A stretch of DNA of 64,000 nucleotides. It comes from Gammaproteobacteria bacterium. Its GTDB lineage: Bacteria; Pseudomonadota; Gammaproteobacteria; SZUA-152. Position 1 is the first letter of the stretch; every line of letters starts with the position of its first letter. The stretch covers positions 1 through 64,000 of the forward strand of contig JAOUJW010000013.1 in assembly GCA_029882975.1 (NCBI GenBank), written 5' to 3'. A program made the translations under genes and the position numbers. Shown one piece after another: positions 8,603 through 17,440 of the stretch. The notes beneath the pieces are model-generated. The model ran no database searches and was not told the DNA's origin. It saw only the letters and a list, made by a program, of their open reading frames with translations.

Positions 8603-9049
8603 CTATGGGGTGACGGTATCCGCCGCGGTGGATTGTTCACCTGGCGATACTAATGAAATTTGTGCCAATGACACGTTTTGGTCGTAAACTCCATTGAAAT
8701 TGACGGTTAACAACGGCTTTCCTTGTTGAAAGCGTACGGCGATGACATCACCCACCTCGCCACCATTTTCTGTTTCCACCTGAACTGTTTTCCCAATCAA
8801 GCCAATGGACTGCTCGGCCGCCTGCATGGTCAATAAAGCGGTCAGGTTTTCGTTGGACTCCCGAGTTTGTTCCAAACTGGAAAATTGCGCCAATTGGGCA
8901 ATAAACTCCTGATTGTCCAGCGGCTTTAAAGGATCCTGATAAGTTAGCTGGGTTAGCAGAATCTTAAATAAATCCTCTTGCCCGATTCCTGCATTTTGTA
9001 CCTGTTGTTGCGGGCTGGTCAGGTTTGTACCAATACTTTCCACTGCCAT
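8603..9049 (-). CDS. flgD: Hook cap/scaffold protein FlgD, short form
   Basis: The N-terminal FlgD signature is clear (GQEDLFKILLTQLTYQDPLK, then PLDNQEFIAQLAQFSSLEQ). A short beta-rich Tudor-like segment follows (IGKTVQVETENGGEVGD). At 148 residues it is well below the usual 220-240 and appears to lack the inserted FlgD Ig-like domain. FlgD caps the growing hook. Truncated FlgD proteins occur in some bacteria, so the loss need not inactivate it. The gene lies between the fliK-slot gene and flgE, the usual fliK-flgD-flgE order. Confidence 0.92.
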   Translation of the reverse strand: MAVESIGTNLTSPQQQVQNAGIGQEDLFKILLTQLTYQDPLKPLDNQEFIAQLAQFSSLEQTRESNENLTALLTMQAAEQSIGLIGKTVQVETENGGEVGDVIAVRFQQGKPLLTVNFNGVYDQNVSLAQISLVSPGEQSTAADTVTP

Positions 9050-9061
9050 ATGTCACCTCGC

Positions 9062-9769
9062 CTAGTAATATTCAAACAATTCTGATTGGGATGGATTCTT
9101 CTGTGCTTTTTGCGCAACTGACTCCATACTGGCATCTGCAAAAACGACTTCACTGTTTAACGTAAATAGCGCCAGCTTCACGCCACTTTTATTCAATAAG
9201 GACACGAGTTGTTGTACCAACCTCATCCCCTGACCTCGATCCAAACTACTATCTCTAAGCCACAGTCTTACTGAGCCATCTGGGGCGCTAACCATATGCA
9301 TGCCCTGCTTCGTTAGCGGCCTGAATTCCGTCGGCTTGCCTTGGAATCCGCTTTGGCTTTTTTCTGCTCTAACTGCTGAGCTATCCGGTTTGTGGTTTAC
9401 CAAACTGGAACTCGTCCCATTTATGATGCCTCGTGCCCCTGATTTCCTTGCAGGGGTGAACCCCGCAACCGGTTTTTGGTTCGCCTCTGTGTCATGCGAA
9501 GCAACAAGCCCAGTATTGGTCCGAGATGCACTTTGAGCTTCAGGTAACACAGGATTTGTTTGTCCCTTCGGTTTCCGGCTGCTGCTTATCTCGCCCGGTT
9601 CAGTTCGAGTCTTTTCTGTAGTATGACTAGAACCCGTATTTTCTTTTAGTTCATTCTCCTGCTTTAAATACATACTCTCCCATTCCTGAGACAGGCGAGT
9701 GCTGTAAGCCGTGCTGTTTTGTTTGGCCGTAACGTGTTCCTGAACCATTGAGTGCACTTTACTTGACAT
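9062..9769 (-). CDS. Protein in the FliK (hook-length control) position, highly divergent
   Basis: This 235-residue protein is encoded between fliJ and flgD, where fliK usually lies, and overlaps fliJ by 11 nt. Residues 1-150 are low-complexity and rich in Ser, Thr, Lys, Gln and Gly, like the disordered ruler region of FliK/SctP. The last 85 residues form a compact domain (SVRLWLRDSSLDRGQGMRLV, then LLNKSGVKLALFTLNSE). I do not recognise the classical Flg_hook C-terminal motif in it. It may be a FliK analogue that sets hook length and switches export specificity. That is inferred from position and composition, not homology. Confidence 0.6.
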   Translation of the reverse strand: MSSKVHSMVQEHVTAKQNSTAYSTRLSQEWESMYLKQENELKENTGSSHTTEKTRTEPGEISSSRKPKGQTNPVLPEAQSASRTNTGLVASHDTEANQKPVAGFTPARKSGARGIINGTSSSLVNHKPDSSAVRAEKSQSGFQGKPTEFRPLTKQGMHMVSAPDGSVRLWLRDSSLDRGQGMRLVQQLVSLLNKSGVKLALFTLNSEVVFADASMESVAQKAQKNPSQSELFEYY

Positions 9770-10217
9770 GGCTTCCCCTTTTCAGCAACCACAATTCATC
9801 CAGCGATTTGATTTGTTTTAAACGCTCTTCTTTGTCCGATCTGGCCTGCAGTCGTTGCTGGGCTTTATCAAAAAGCTCAACGTCTACTTTTTTTTGCACT
9901 AGCACGCTTACCAATTCCTGCGTCAATCTTTTGTGATGCAAATATTCCTGTTGTTGCGTCTCCAAACAGGATTCCTGTGACTGCAAATATTGGCGCGTTC
10001 GCTGCAGGTCCAACACATTAAACAGCTTTCCAGGACCGGTGCTGTCGCGCATATTGGTTTCCAGTTCCTTAATCAAGCCCTGGGTTTGCTCCAATTTTTG
10101 CGTCGAATTCTCCAGCAATTTGTAAGCACGCTGCACTTCTTCTCGCGCAGCCTCCATGCGCACCTCTCCGATGCGCTTCAGAAGGTCTAAATTTTCTTTT
10201 TTCCTTGAATCCCCCAT
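9759..10217 (-). CDS. fliJ: FliJ-like export chaperone/stalk
   Basis: This 152-residue, highly charged protein is predicted to be almost entirely coiled coil (Glu/Lys/Arg/Gln-rich heptads from about 10 to 145), as in FliJ. FliJ is the central stalk of the FliI ATPase hexamer and contacts FlhA. Primary-sequence conservation of FliJ is low, so the call rests on size, coiled-coil nature and its place directly after fliI (17-nt gap). Confidence 0.8.
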   Translation of the reverse strand: MGDSRKKENLDLLKRIGEVRMEAAREEVQRAYKLLENSTQKLEQTQGLIKELETNMRDSTGPGKLFNVLDLQRTRQYLQSQESCLETQQQEYLHHKRLTQELVSVLVQKKVDVELFDKAQQRLQARSDKEERLKQIKSLDELWLLKRGSHVK

Positions 10218-10234
10218 GCTCCAGCACCAACACC

Positions 10235-11545
10235 TTATACCGCAGCATCTCTAAGAACGCGGTTTAACTCAGACACTGACTCTTTTCTCGAATAGTTTTT
10301 CTCTTTGGTTTGGCACAAAAATTTGTTTATATTCGGCATGTGCTTAATGGCCTTATCCAACAATGGGTTAGCACCCGATTTGTATGCTCCCAGCTCTACC
10401 ATATCTTTTGACTTCTCGTACGCACTCAGTAATTTGAGCAATTTCTCCACATCCTTGAGCTCTTCTGACTGCAACAACCTGGACTGTAAACGACTCTTGC
10501 TTTGTAAAATATCGATCGAAGGGAAATGCTGTTGGTGCACAAGATCCCGTGACAAAACAATGTGTCCATCCAGTATGGCGCGCACACTGTCTGCCACTGG
10601 ATCATTGAGGTCATCTCCCTCGACCAGAACTGTGTACAAAGCGGTAATGCTACCGCCAGAAGAATGAGTACCTCCCCGCTCCAATAGTTTCGGTAGGGCC
10701 GCAAACACCGAGGGAGTATATCCGCGAGCCGTGGGCGGTTCGCCAATGGCCAAACCGATTTCCCTTTGCGCCATGGCAAAGCGGGTAATTGAGTCCATGC
10801 TGAATACAACATTCAAGCCCTGGTCCCGAAAATATTCAGCAATAGCCGTGGCCGTGAGTGCGGCATGTGTACGCACAAGTGCCGGTTGGTCCGACGTAGC
10901 CACAATGACAACTGTTCGTTGCATTGCTTCCACATCCATAATCTCTTCAACAAATTCTCTTACTTCCCGGCCGCGTTCGCCTATCAGAGCAATAACGTTT
11001 ACATCGGCCTTAGCGTTTTTGGCAATCATGCCAAGTAAGGTACTTTTCCCCACGCCACTGCCGGCAAATATTCCCAGCCGCTGCCCCAAACCCAGCGTTA
11101 ACAAGGTATCTACGGCGCGAACCCCGGTTTCCAGTACTTCGTTGATGACAGGACGTTCCATTGGATTGCACGCATCATTATACAGGGGGTATTCCCTATC
11201 AGGCTCAATGGTGGATTTACCGTCGAGCGGATTCCCAAATGCATCCAATATGCGCCCAAGCAACTGCGGACCTACCGGCACCTGAATACGTCGACCTTTT
11301 GCTACCACTTCACTGCCCATGCGGATACCGCGCAACTCGCCATAGGGCATAAGCAACACTTTCCCGTCTTTTAAACCTACCACTTCTGCAGGAACCGGCT
11401 GTTGATTGGCAGAAAGAATTTCACAATATTCTCCGAGGAACACATCGGGACCGGATGATTCCACTATCAAGCCATAGAATTGAGTTACTTTGCCAATTCG
11501 GCGCACCAATTCCGTGCTATGTAAAGCTTTAACATAGCTATTCAT
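10235..11545 (-). CDS. fliI: Flagellum-specific export ATPase FliI
   Basis: The 436-residue protein belongs to the F1-beta-like ATPase family. The Walker A loop is GIFAGSGVGKSTLLG at about 160. Other family motifs are the RGREVREF segment, the Walker B region VVFSMDSITRFAMAQREIGL, and GEPPTARGYTPSVFA, which is diagnostic of type III secretion ATPases. FliI unfolds and delivers export substrates. All catalytic features are present, which implies an active secretion machine. The start codon overlaps the end of fliH by 8 nt. Confidence 0.97.
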   Translation of the reverse strand: MNSYVKALHSTELVRRIGKVTQFYGLIVESSGPDVFLGEYCEILSANQQPVPAEVVGLKDGKVLLMPYGELRGIRMGSEVVAKGRRIQVPVGPQLLGRILDAFGNPLDGKSTIEPDREYPLYNDACNPMERPVINEVLETGVRAVDTLLTLGLGQRLGIFAGSGVGKSTLLGMIAKNAKADVNVIALIGERGREVREFVEEIMDVEAMQRTVVIVATSDQPALVRTHAALTATAIAEYFRDQGLNVVFSMDSITRFAMAQREIGLAIGEPPTARGYTPSVFAALPKLLERGGTHSSGGSITALYTVLVEGDDLNDPVADSVRAILDGHIVLSRDLVHQQHFPSIDILQSKSRLQSRLLQSEELKDVEKLLKLLSAYEKSKDMVELGAYKSGANPLLDKAIKHMPNINKFLCQTKEKNYSRKESVSELNRVLRDAAV

Positions 11546-12332
11546 CGACGCGTGTCCTAGATTTCGCTGCCACCAAGGCAGACAGCATGGTATTCAGCTG
11601 AGTTTCTACTCGCCCATCAACAACGCCCCTGTGTGTCTCGATGATGCAACCGCCGACTTGTACATTTTTGTCTGCGATAAAACGATGCTCTAACTCCCCT
11701 GCCGTTCCGTCCAACTCGATGGAGTCACTTAACAAAGAATAATCCTGAGGAGACACGCGGATTTTAATAGGGTTTTCTGTTTGCACTTGCGCAACAGTGT
11801 GTCGTACGACCGCAACAATACCTTGCTTCGTCTCCAAGACTTGGCCGAACACCTTAAGCAAGGCAGCAACGATCACCTCGACAAACTGATCTTCATTGTC
11901 AGATAATTCTGCTCCAGCTTTTTTCTCCAGCTCTTGAATCAAGTCGTTTATGGAATCCTGTTTAGATTTCCACTCCGTCGTGACGCTATCACGACCTTGT
12001 TCAACACCTGCTTGAAACCCTTCTTCCCGAGCACTTTCACGCTCATCGGACAAGGATTGTTTTAGTTGTTCCAGTTCCTGCGTAACCGCATCCAATTGTT
12101 GCTTTAACTGCTCCAGCTCTTCATTATCACTGGCATGCTGTTCATTTCTATTAATATCCAGTATATCCGTGACTTGATAGTTCTTTAAATCTCTTTTACG
12201 GTCGGATACATTTTTGTTGACCTGAGATACCTCCGTATAGTCCAGCGGATTTTTCGAGACAGCGGCTTTCTCGGGCACTGACAACACCCGCCCTTGGCTA
12301 CTGACTCTTGGTGAACGTATAATCGAAGTCAT
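11538..12332 (-). CDS. fliH: FliH-like ATPase regulator (stator of the export ATPase)
   Basis: The protein has 264 residues. The N-terminal part is polar, residues about 70-130 are coiled coil (EELEQLKQQLDAVTQELEQL), and a GRDSV/AGVEQG segment and C-terminal alpha/beta domain (VEVIVAALLKVFGQVLETK, then RVSPQDYSLL) match FliH/SctL. FliH inhibits and positions FliI at the C-ring through FliN. It overlaps fliI and lies 60 nt after the short fliG-slot gene. Confidence 0.88.
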   Translation of the reverse strand: MTSIIRSPRVSSQGRVLSVPEKAAVSKNPLDYTEVSQVNKNVSDRKRDLKNYQVTDILDINRNEQHASDNEELEQLKQQLDAVTQELEQLKQSLSDERESAREEGFQAGVEQGRDSVTTEWKSKQDSINDLIQELEKKAGAELSDNEDQFVEVIVAALLKVFGQVLETKQGIVAVVRHTVAQVQTENPIKIRVSPQDYSLLSDSIELDGTAGELEHRFIADKNVQVGGCIIETHRGVVDGRVETQLNTMLSALVAAKSRTRVDE

Positions 12333-12392
12333 CTTAGTATCCGTTATGCTCTAACTTTTTGCTATTACCAATATCACCTGCTGGCCACACCG

Positions 12393-12938
12393 CTATGCAA
12401 CTCTATCTGATTGGCGCAATTTTGTGCCTATACTGCTATCAAAAGAGTATTGCTGTAATTTCTCAGCGAACGCTGTCACCAGCGCTTGCTTCACGACATC
12501 TGAAAAACCATTACCTGCATTTCTGCACAATGAGTTTATTGCGTTTCTTTTTTTACTGGAAAGGATTCCCATATATTGCTCACTCCAGGCCCACCGTTTC
12601 ACTGACAATATATTAGCAACCATCCAATCCGGTTCGCTAAGCAATATCTTTTTCAATTGTGCCATGGACGCTGAATCTATAGTCGAAATCGTATGTTGAT
12701 ACTGATTCATAGATTCCTGTGAAGCGCCGCCCTCATCCGGACCCATAACGTCAGCACCTGCAAGTGGCCCCTGCCCCAACAGCGCCCCATTAGCCGGGAT
12801 ACCCAGTTGGCCGAGTTCTTTTAGCATTTTAGTCAGCAGGACACGTTGATCGCGTCGCAGATTTTTCAACAACCACTTACGATCGCTTTTATTCATGCAA
12901 TGCAAGTACAAGGCGACTTGTTTTAATCCTTCACCCAT
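12393..12938 (-). CDS. Short FliG-position protein lacking the motor domain
   Basis: This gene occupies the fliG slot between fliF and fliH but encodes only 181 residues against about 330-345 for FliG. Two helical segments are loosely FliG-like. The first is VALYLHCMNKSDRKWLLKNL near the N-terminus (compare the FliG-N AxLLLxLG pattern). The second is ILLSEPDWMVANILSVKRW at about 97-115 (compare EEPxxIAxIL of FliG-M). No counterpart of the C-terminal charged torque helix that meets MotA can be found. I infer a reduced adaptor that links the MS ring to the C-ring or sorting platform. Homology to FliG is suggestive only; an SctK-like protein is an alternative. Confidence 0.6.
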   Translation of the reverse strand: MGEGLKQVALYLHCMNKSDRKWLLKNLRRDQRVLLTKMLKELGQLGIPANGALLGQGPLAGADVMGPDEGGASQESMNQYQHTISTIDSASMAQLKKILLSEPDWMVANILSVKRWAWSEQYMGILSSKKRNAINSLCRNAGNGFSDVVKQALVTAFAEKLQQYSFDSSIGTKLRQSDRVA

Positions 12939-12992
12939 TTTTCACCTCTACCTCAGTCTCTTTGCTCGTAGTTGCAATGTGCGTTATCCCCC

Positions 12993-14507
12993 TTACCATT
13001 GCCTTACCTCACTCACTGTCGCTTTATCGTCTCCGTCCAACCACACACGGATTTGTGCTAGCGCATTCTCACGCTCAACAATACTGAGTTGATAGCGCTT
13101 ACGACTTCGAACCCACAGAAACAAACCAATGGCTGCTACCACCAATATCGCTGAAAGAGCCAAAAACACATTGCGATACTGCAACAACTCGGCACCAATA
13201 AACGCCAGCTCTTCCCGCTTCGGATCAGTGTTAGATTCGACGGGGTTTGCCAAACCCTTCGCAACCTGGAGTTGTTCCTGGTGCAATTTCGCAATCCGCT
13301 GTTTAGCCGATTGCAACTGACTAGATGGCAAGGCCATACCTTCTGCCACTGTCACATCGGAACTTTCCACAATGGCTTGCTGTTCCGCAACTGCCGGCGG
13401 CTTCACCATAGCCACTGCATGAACCACGATATCATCCCCGCGGGCATCACTGTATCCGGCCGCCATGGCAACCAGTTCTTTGATTTTGTTGACCCGTTCT
13501 CTTGGTGTATTCTCCGGAACAATAACGCCAATACTTAACCTGTCTATGCTTCCTGGGGCCATTTGTACTTGATCGATAACTTTACCGACCCGGTATTCCA
13601 CTTCTTTACTGGTATTGCTTTTCTTTCCATTGTTACTGATTTCTTTTTTGCGTACGACGCCACCGTTATCCGATATAACGGTCTCGCTGGTCGTATTCAC
13701 TTTGTTGAAATTTATAGTGGCATCGATGCTAACCATGGCTTGATTCGGGCCAAAAGTTTTTTCCAGAATCTTTAGCGCCTTGCTTTCCAAATAGGTTTCA
13801 ATATCTTTACGTTTTTGCAAACGATCGCCTACAGACACAATATTCTCCAGACTTTCCGAGACTTCAATTCGACGGCTTAAGGTCTTTCCATCTTGATCTG
13901 TAACTACTACATTTGAAGCCAGCAGACCGGGCACTGAAGAAGCCACCAGTTTCTGAATACCGTCTATTCTGGCTACACTTAATGTCTTTCCGTCCTTCAA
14001 AAACAAGATGACTGACGCCCGAGCGGTTTCTTCTTTTTTCTTAAACAAGCCACTCTCTCGCATCACCAACAACACCTTGGCATATTTCACTTCGTTCAGA
14101 GAAGAAATCGTTCTTGACAGCTCGCCTTGCAAAGCACGTTGGTAGTTAATCTTCTGCACGTATTCCGTCATACCGAAGTCTGATTCGTCGAACAGCTCAA
14201 ATCCCACTCCGCTTTTGATTTTAGCATCAGATGCCATGAGACTCAGGCGAACTTGATGAACTTTGGAATCCGGTACCAGGATCGTACTGCCGCCGTCCTG
14301 AATCTTGTATTCAACTTTCATCTTGTCCAATTCTTCCACCGCGGCCGCAGCATCTAAACTTTCCAGATCTTTAAATAACACCGTATAGCTGCTACTAAAC
14401 ACCCATACCAAAGCCACCAGTGTAAGGATTACAATGACACTGCCCCCGGCAATGAGCAGCGCTTTGTTGTTTGAGTTTTGCATAGACATTTCCAAATCGG
14501 ATGACAT
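12993..14507 (-). CDS. fliF: Flagellar MS-ring protein FliF
   Basis: The protein has 504 residues, slightly short of the usual 540-570. One transmembrane helix near the N-terminus (ALLIAGGSVIVILTLVALVW) is followed by the ring-building modules (LFKDLESLDAAAAVEELDKM; YVQKINYQRALQGELSRTI; FGPNQAMVSIDATINFNKV). A second transmembrane helix lies near 445-465 (VFLALSAILVVAAIGLFLWV). The cytoplasmic tail is only about 35 residues and ends in SEVRQW. In motile bacteria this tail binds FliG-N. Its shortness fits the reduced partner encoded 54 nt downstream. Confidence 0.95.
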   Translation of the reverse strand: MSSDLEMSMQNSNNKALLIAGGSVIVILTLVALVWVFSSSYTVLFKDLESLDAAAAVEELDKMKVEYKIQDGGSTILVPDSKVHQVRLSLMASDAKIKSGVGFELFDESDFGMTEYVQKINYQRALQGELSRTISSLNEVKYAKVLLVMRESGLFKKKEETARASVILFLKDGKTLSVARIDGIQKLVASSVPGLLASNVVVTDQDGKTLSRRIEVSESLENIVSVGDRLQKRKDIETYLESKALKILEKTFGPNQAMVSIDATINFNKVNTTSETVISDNGGVVRKKEISNNGKKSNTSKEVEYRVGKVIDQVQMAPGSIDRLSIGVIVPENTPRERVNKIKELVAMAAGYSDARGDDIVVHAVAMVKPPAVAEQQAIVESSDVTVAEGMALPSSQLQSAKQRIAKLHQEQLQVAKGLANPVESNTDPKREELAFIGAELLQYRNVFLALSAILVVAAIGLFLWVRSRKRYQLSIVERENALAQIRVWLDGDDKATVSEVRQW

Positions 14508-14520
14508 TTCTTAATACCCC

Positions 14521-14814
14521 CTAAACCTGCATCCGCATGATTTCCTGATAGGATTCCAGAAGCTTGTTACGGACCTCTAAAGCTAACTGAAACGACAATT
14601 TGGCTTTTTCCAACGTTAGCATGACATCGTGCAAATTGTTGTTTTCACCTGCTGCCAGCGCTTCCAGTTTGGTATCCGCCACTTTGATCTGTTGATCTAC
14701 CGTACCAATTTGGGATTCGACCCAACGCGCAAAGTCAGCGCCGCTATTTTGCGTGCTTGGTGACAAGGACAACTCATTGCTTATTGCAGAAACTTCATTG
14801 ATTTCCAAAGCCAC
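14521..14814 (-). CDS. fliE: MS ring-rod junction protein FliE
   Basis: This 97-residue helical protein ends with the typical FliE segment (LHDVMLTLEKAKLSFQLALE, then VRNKLLESYQEIMRMQV). FliE is the first rod-associated substrate and joins the MS ring and export gate to FlgB. It is placed 2 nt after flgC and 13 nt before fliF, reproducing the widespread flgBC-fliE-fliF order found in many non-enteric phyla rather than the split enteric arrangement. Confidence 0.95.
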   Translation of the reverse strand: MALEINEVSAISNELSLSPSTQNSGADFARWVESQIGTVDQQIKVADTKLEALAAGENNNLHDVMLTLEKAKLSFQLALEVRNKLLESYQEIMRMQV

Positions 14815-14816
14815 AA

Positions 14817-15254
14817 CTATTTCCTCCCAATTTCCAGTGCCTGTAACGCCATTGATTTAGCGGCATTAAACGCCTTCACATTGGCCTCATAGGATCGAGT
14901 CGCCTCAATCATGGTCAGCATTTCTGATACCGGGTTGATATTGGGATAAGCCACGAATCCATCTGCATTGGCATCCGGATGCCCTGGCTCATACACTAAC
15001 TTTGGCGCAACTTCCATTTCTTTTATATCCAGCACTTGCACGCCAGCTGGTACATTCGTTTGTGAAAATTGGTTCATATATAAATCAAAACTGTTAACCT
15101 TTGGTCCTGACAACACCTTCAAAGGCTTAAACGGGGTACCGTTAACGGTTTTGGTGCTCTTTGAGTTGGCAAGATTTAGCGCAACCGTATCCAAACGAGT
15201 TTTTTCCACCATCATGCCGGACGCACTGATTTCAAATGCAGCTAAATAATCCAC
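14817..15254 (-). CDS. flgC: Proximal rod protein FlgC
   Basis: The protein has 145 residues. The N-terminal rod motif reads AFEISASGMMVEKTRLDTVA and LNLAN, and the C-terminal motif reads NPVSEMLTMIEATRSYEANV with a following AFNAAKSMALQALEIG. This is the normal size and layout for FlgC, a component of the proximal rod. It begins 1 nt after the flgB stop. Confidence 0.97.
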   Translation of the reverse strand: MDYLAAFEISASGMMVEKTRLDTVALNLANSKSTKTVNGTPFKPLKVLSGPKVNSFDLYMNQFSQTNVPAGVQVLDIKEMEVAPKLVYEPGHPDANADGFVAYPNINPVSEMLTMIEATRSYEANVKAFNAAKSMALQALEIGRK

Positions 15255-15255
15255 C

Positions 15256-15645
15256 CTATACCCCCTTTTGGCTTACTGCCATCTTCATAATTGCGCCCCG
15301 TTTTTCCAGCCCCAATAACAGCGCACGGTATTTAAGTACATTTTCGGATAAATCGGCCATTTGCTGATCCAATTCAACCTTTTCACCGCTAGCCATTACT
15401 GTGGTATCGCCTGACGTCACTCGATTAACCAACTGTTGCAATTGTTCTTTGTTCAAAGCGCCCAACTCCTCCATGTAACCCATGGATACAGATTGTAAAT
15501 ATTCTTCAAAACCGACTTTACTGGGCGTGAATCCCGGGGTATTGGCGTTGGCAATATTGTTCGAAATCACTTTATGTCGATAAGAGGCCACATCCAATGC
15601 CGCTTTCACCAACTGTGACGTATATCCACCCAAGTCATCTATCAT
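15256..15645 (-). CDS. flgB: Proximal rod protein FlgB
   Basis: This 129-residue rod protein carries the N-terminal signature VASYRHKVISNNIANANTPG and a C-terminal helix with ADLSENVLKYRALLLGLEKR. FlgB is the most proximal axial rod component, contacting FliE. It lies 33 nt after flgI and directly before flgC. Confidence 0.96.
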   Translation of the reverse strand: MIDDLGGYTSQLVKAALDVASYRHKVISNNIANANTPGFTPSKVGFEEYLQSVSMGYMEELGALNKEQLQQLVNRVTSGDTTVMASGEKVELDQQMADLSENVLKYRALLLGLEKRGAIMKMAVSQKGV

Positions 15646-15678
15646 TGTTTTCTCCGATACATCATGTCTTCTTGTTCA

Positions 15679-16842
15679 CTATTGGATTATCAATTCGGCG
15701 TGTAGTCCACCTGCCCGTTTTACCGATTGCAATATGGTAATAATGTCTCTACTGGTCGCTTTTACCCTATTTAGTGCCGAGACCAGATCAGTAACTGTTG
15801 CATGCCCCGGCAAAGACACCGACATTTGTTGGTTTTCTTTCACATCGATTGAGGTATGCGGAATAACCTGAGTCTTCACACCCTCTCCCGTCTTGCTTAA
15901 CATGACATTGGGCTGAGAAACTTCATATCCCGTTTTAATAGTCAGTTTTAAGTCACCATGAGTAATACTTACTTTTGAAACTTTTACATCACCGCCGGCT
16001 ACCACCGTACCGGTTCTTTCATTGATGACGACCTTGGCGTGCACATCGGGTTGGACGTAAATGTTTTCCATTCCAGTCACAAAATCAACAATGCTGCCAC
16101 GCTTGTCGTCCGGAACATCCACATCAATGCGTCCTGCGTCTTTAGCGATGGCTATTTCTGCTTTAAATTGCGCATTTATGGATTTTGCGATTCGATTGGC
16201 GGTCGTGAAATCCGGATCGTTTAAGGCGTAGGTAATTTTGTTATTTTCATCAACCAGCTGCGTGTTTACGGATCTCTCCACAACCGCCCCTCCAGGGATG
16301 TAAGCAGTTGTAGGATGATTCTTCTGGACCAAATTTCCATTCAAATCGTAACTGTAGCCACCAACTGAAACTGGCCCTTGCGCTAGACTGTAAATCTTGC
16401 CATCCACACCTTCTAAGTGAGTACGTAATAATGTACCGCCCAGCAAGCTTTTCGCATCTCCCAAAGACGCCACGTTGACATCTAATTTATCCCCGGAGCG
16501 GGCAAATGGTGGTAGCGTGGCTGTGAGCATGACAGCCGCCACATTACGACTGCGGATTTGATTGGCATCCACCCTGATACCAAAGCTTTTTAAAACATTG
16601 CTCAATGATTGCAAAGTCGCTGCACTTCTTCTGGAGTCTCCTGTACCGGCCAAACCGGTTACAATTCCATAACCCACCAAGGAGTTTTCCCGAACTCCAA
16701 CGATTCGACACAATTCTTTAATTCTCACGCCATCACTTCTAACAGCCGCTGTGGTCTGCAATGGGAGCAATGTTAGAATCAGCAATACGAGCAAGCAATA
16801 CTTCGTGCTCCATACCCTTCCAAATATCACTTGAATTTTCAT
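15679..16842 (-). CDS. flgI: Flagellar P-ring protein FlgI
   Basis: The 387-residue periplasmic protein has an N-terminal signal peptide (LLVLLILTLLPLQTTAA) and the FlgI signature RENSLVGYGIVTGLAGTGD at about 50-68. Other conserved blocks include MLTATLPPFARSGDKLDVNV and a C-terminal MSVSLPGHATVTDLVSALN. FlgI forms the P ring in the peptidoglycan layer. Its presence argues that the rod is meant to cross the cell wall. It starts 1 nt after the flgH stop. Confidence 0.97.
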   Translation of the reverse strand: MKIQVIFGRVWSTKYCLLVLLILTLLPLQTTAAVRSDGVRIKELCRIVGVRENSLVGYGIVTGLAGTGDSRRSAATLQSLSNVLKSFGIRVDANQIRSRNVAAVMLTATLPPFARSGDKLDVNVASLGDAKSLLGGTLLRTHLEGVDGKIYSLAQGPVSVGGYSYDLNGNLVQKNHPTTAYIPGGAVVERSVNTQLVDENNKITYALNDPDFTTANRIAKSINAQFKAEIAIAKDAGRIDVDVPDDKRGSIVDFVTGMENIYVQPDVHAKVVINERTGTVVAGGDVKVSKVSITHGDLKLTIKTGYEVSQPNVMLSKTGEGVKTQVIPHTSIDVKENQQMSVSLPGHATVTDLVSALNRVKATSRDIITILQSVKRAGGLHAELIIQ

Positions 16843-16843
16843 A

Positions 16844-17440
16844 TTAAAACAACCAATTGATTAATTTGGTAATTACCCCTGGCTTGGACTTGTCTATAAG
16901 CAAACCTTCTCCTTCCAAGGCGATCCGCGCATCCGCGAGACGAGAAGACAACACCGTATTATCAGGAGATATGTCTTCCGGGCGCACGCGACCCGACACT
17001 TTTATTTGTTGTGATTCTTCATTGAGCACAATGGACTGCTCACCGCTAACGATCATATCGCCGTTTTGTAAAACTCTTCTAACGGTTACGGATACGCTGG
17101 CGATTAATTTTCCAGTGTGACTACTGGTTCCACCCCCGTCGAATCCATTGGAAAGCCCTAATGAGCCACCGATTTCGTTGGTACCATCAGATGCCGCCAG
17201 ACCAACGTCCGTTGACTTACCCGCATCAGTACCCGTGCTGGTGGAGGCTGTAGTAGATTCGTAAATCATCACCGTAACGATGTCACCTTTCTTTTTGCCT
17301 TTGCTATCGGCAACCAAGGATTTGTAATTTTCATCCTTGTACAAACTATCACCCAAAACAGTTTCTATTGACGACAATGCTACCAACACTCCTAAGCAAG
17401 CAGAGAAAAGCACCTGTTTTGATACACCACTAAATTTCAC
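16844..17440 (-). CDS. flgH: Flagellar L-ring protein FlgH, apparently without a lipid anchor
   Basis: This 198-residue protein (FlgH is commonly 220-235) has the L-ring blocks KKGDIVTVMIYESTTASTST, TGKLIASVSVTVRRVLQNGD and MIVSGEQSIVLNEESQQIKV, plus VLSSRLADARIALEGEG. FlgH is usually a lipoprotein. Here the N-terminal hydrophobic segment (VLFSACLGVLVALSSIETV) has a Cys inside the hydrophobic core rather than at a convincing lipobox. Cleavage by signal peptidase I near VLG-D looks more likely, so the ring may be held by protein contacts alone. It overlaps flgA by 4 nt. Confidence 0.93.
   Translation of the reverse strand: MKFSGVSKQVLFSACLGVLVALSSIETVLGDSLYKDENYKSLVADSKGKKKGDIVTVMIYESTTASTSTGTDAGKSTDVGLAASDGTNEIGGSLGLSNGFDGGGTSSHTGKLIASVSVTVRRVLQNGDMIVSGEQSIVLNEESQQIKVSGRVRPEDISPDNTVLSSRLADARIALEGEGLLIDKSKPGVITKLINWLF

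Noticed and set aside
12393-12938. Annotation as ordinary fliG
   Set aside because: It is half the expected length and lacks the motor domain. Position alone does not justify the symbol.
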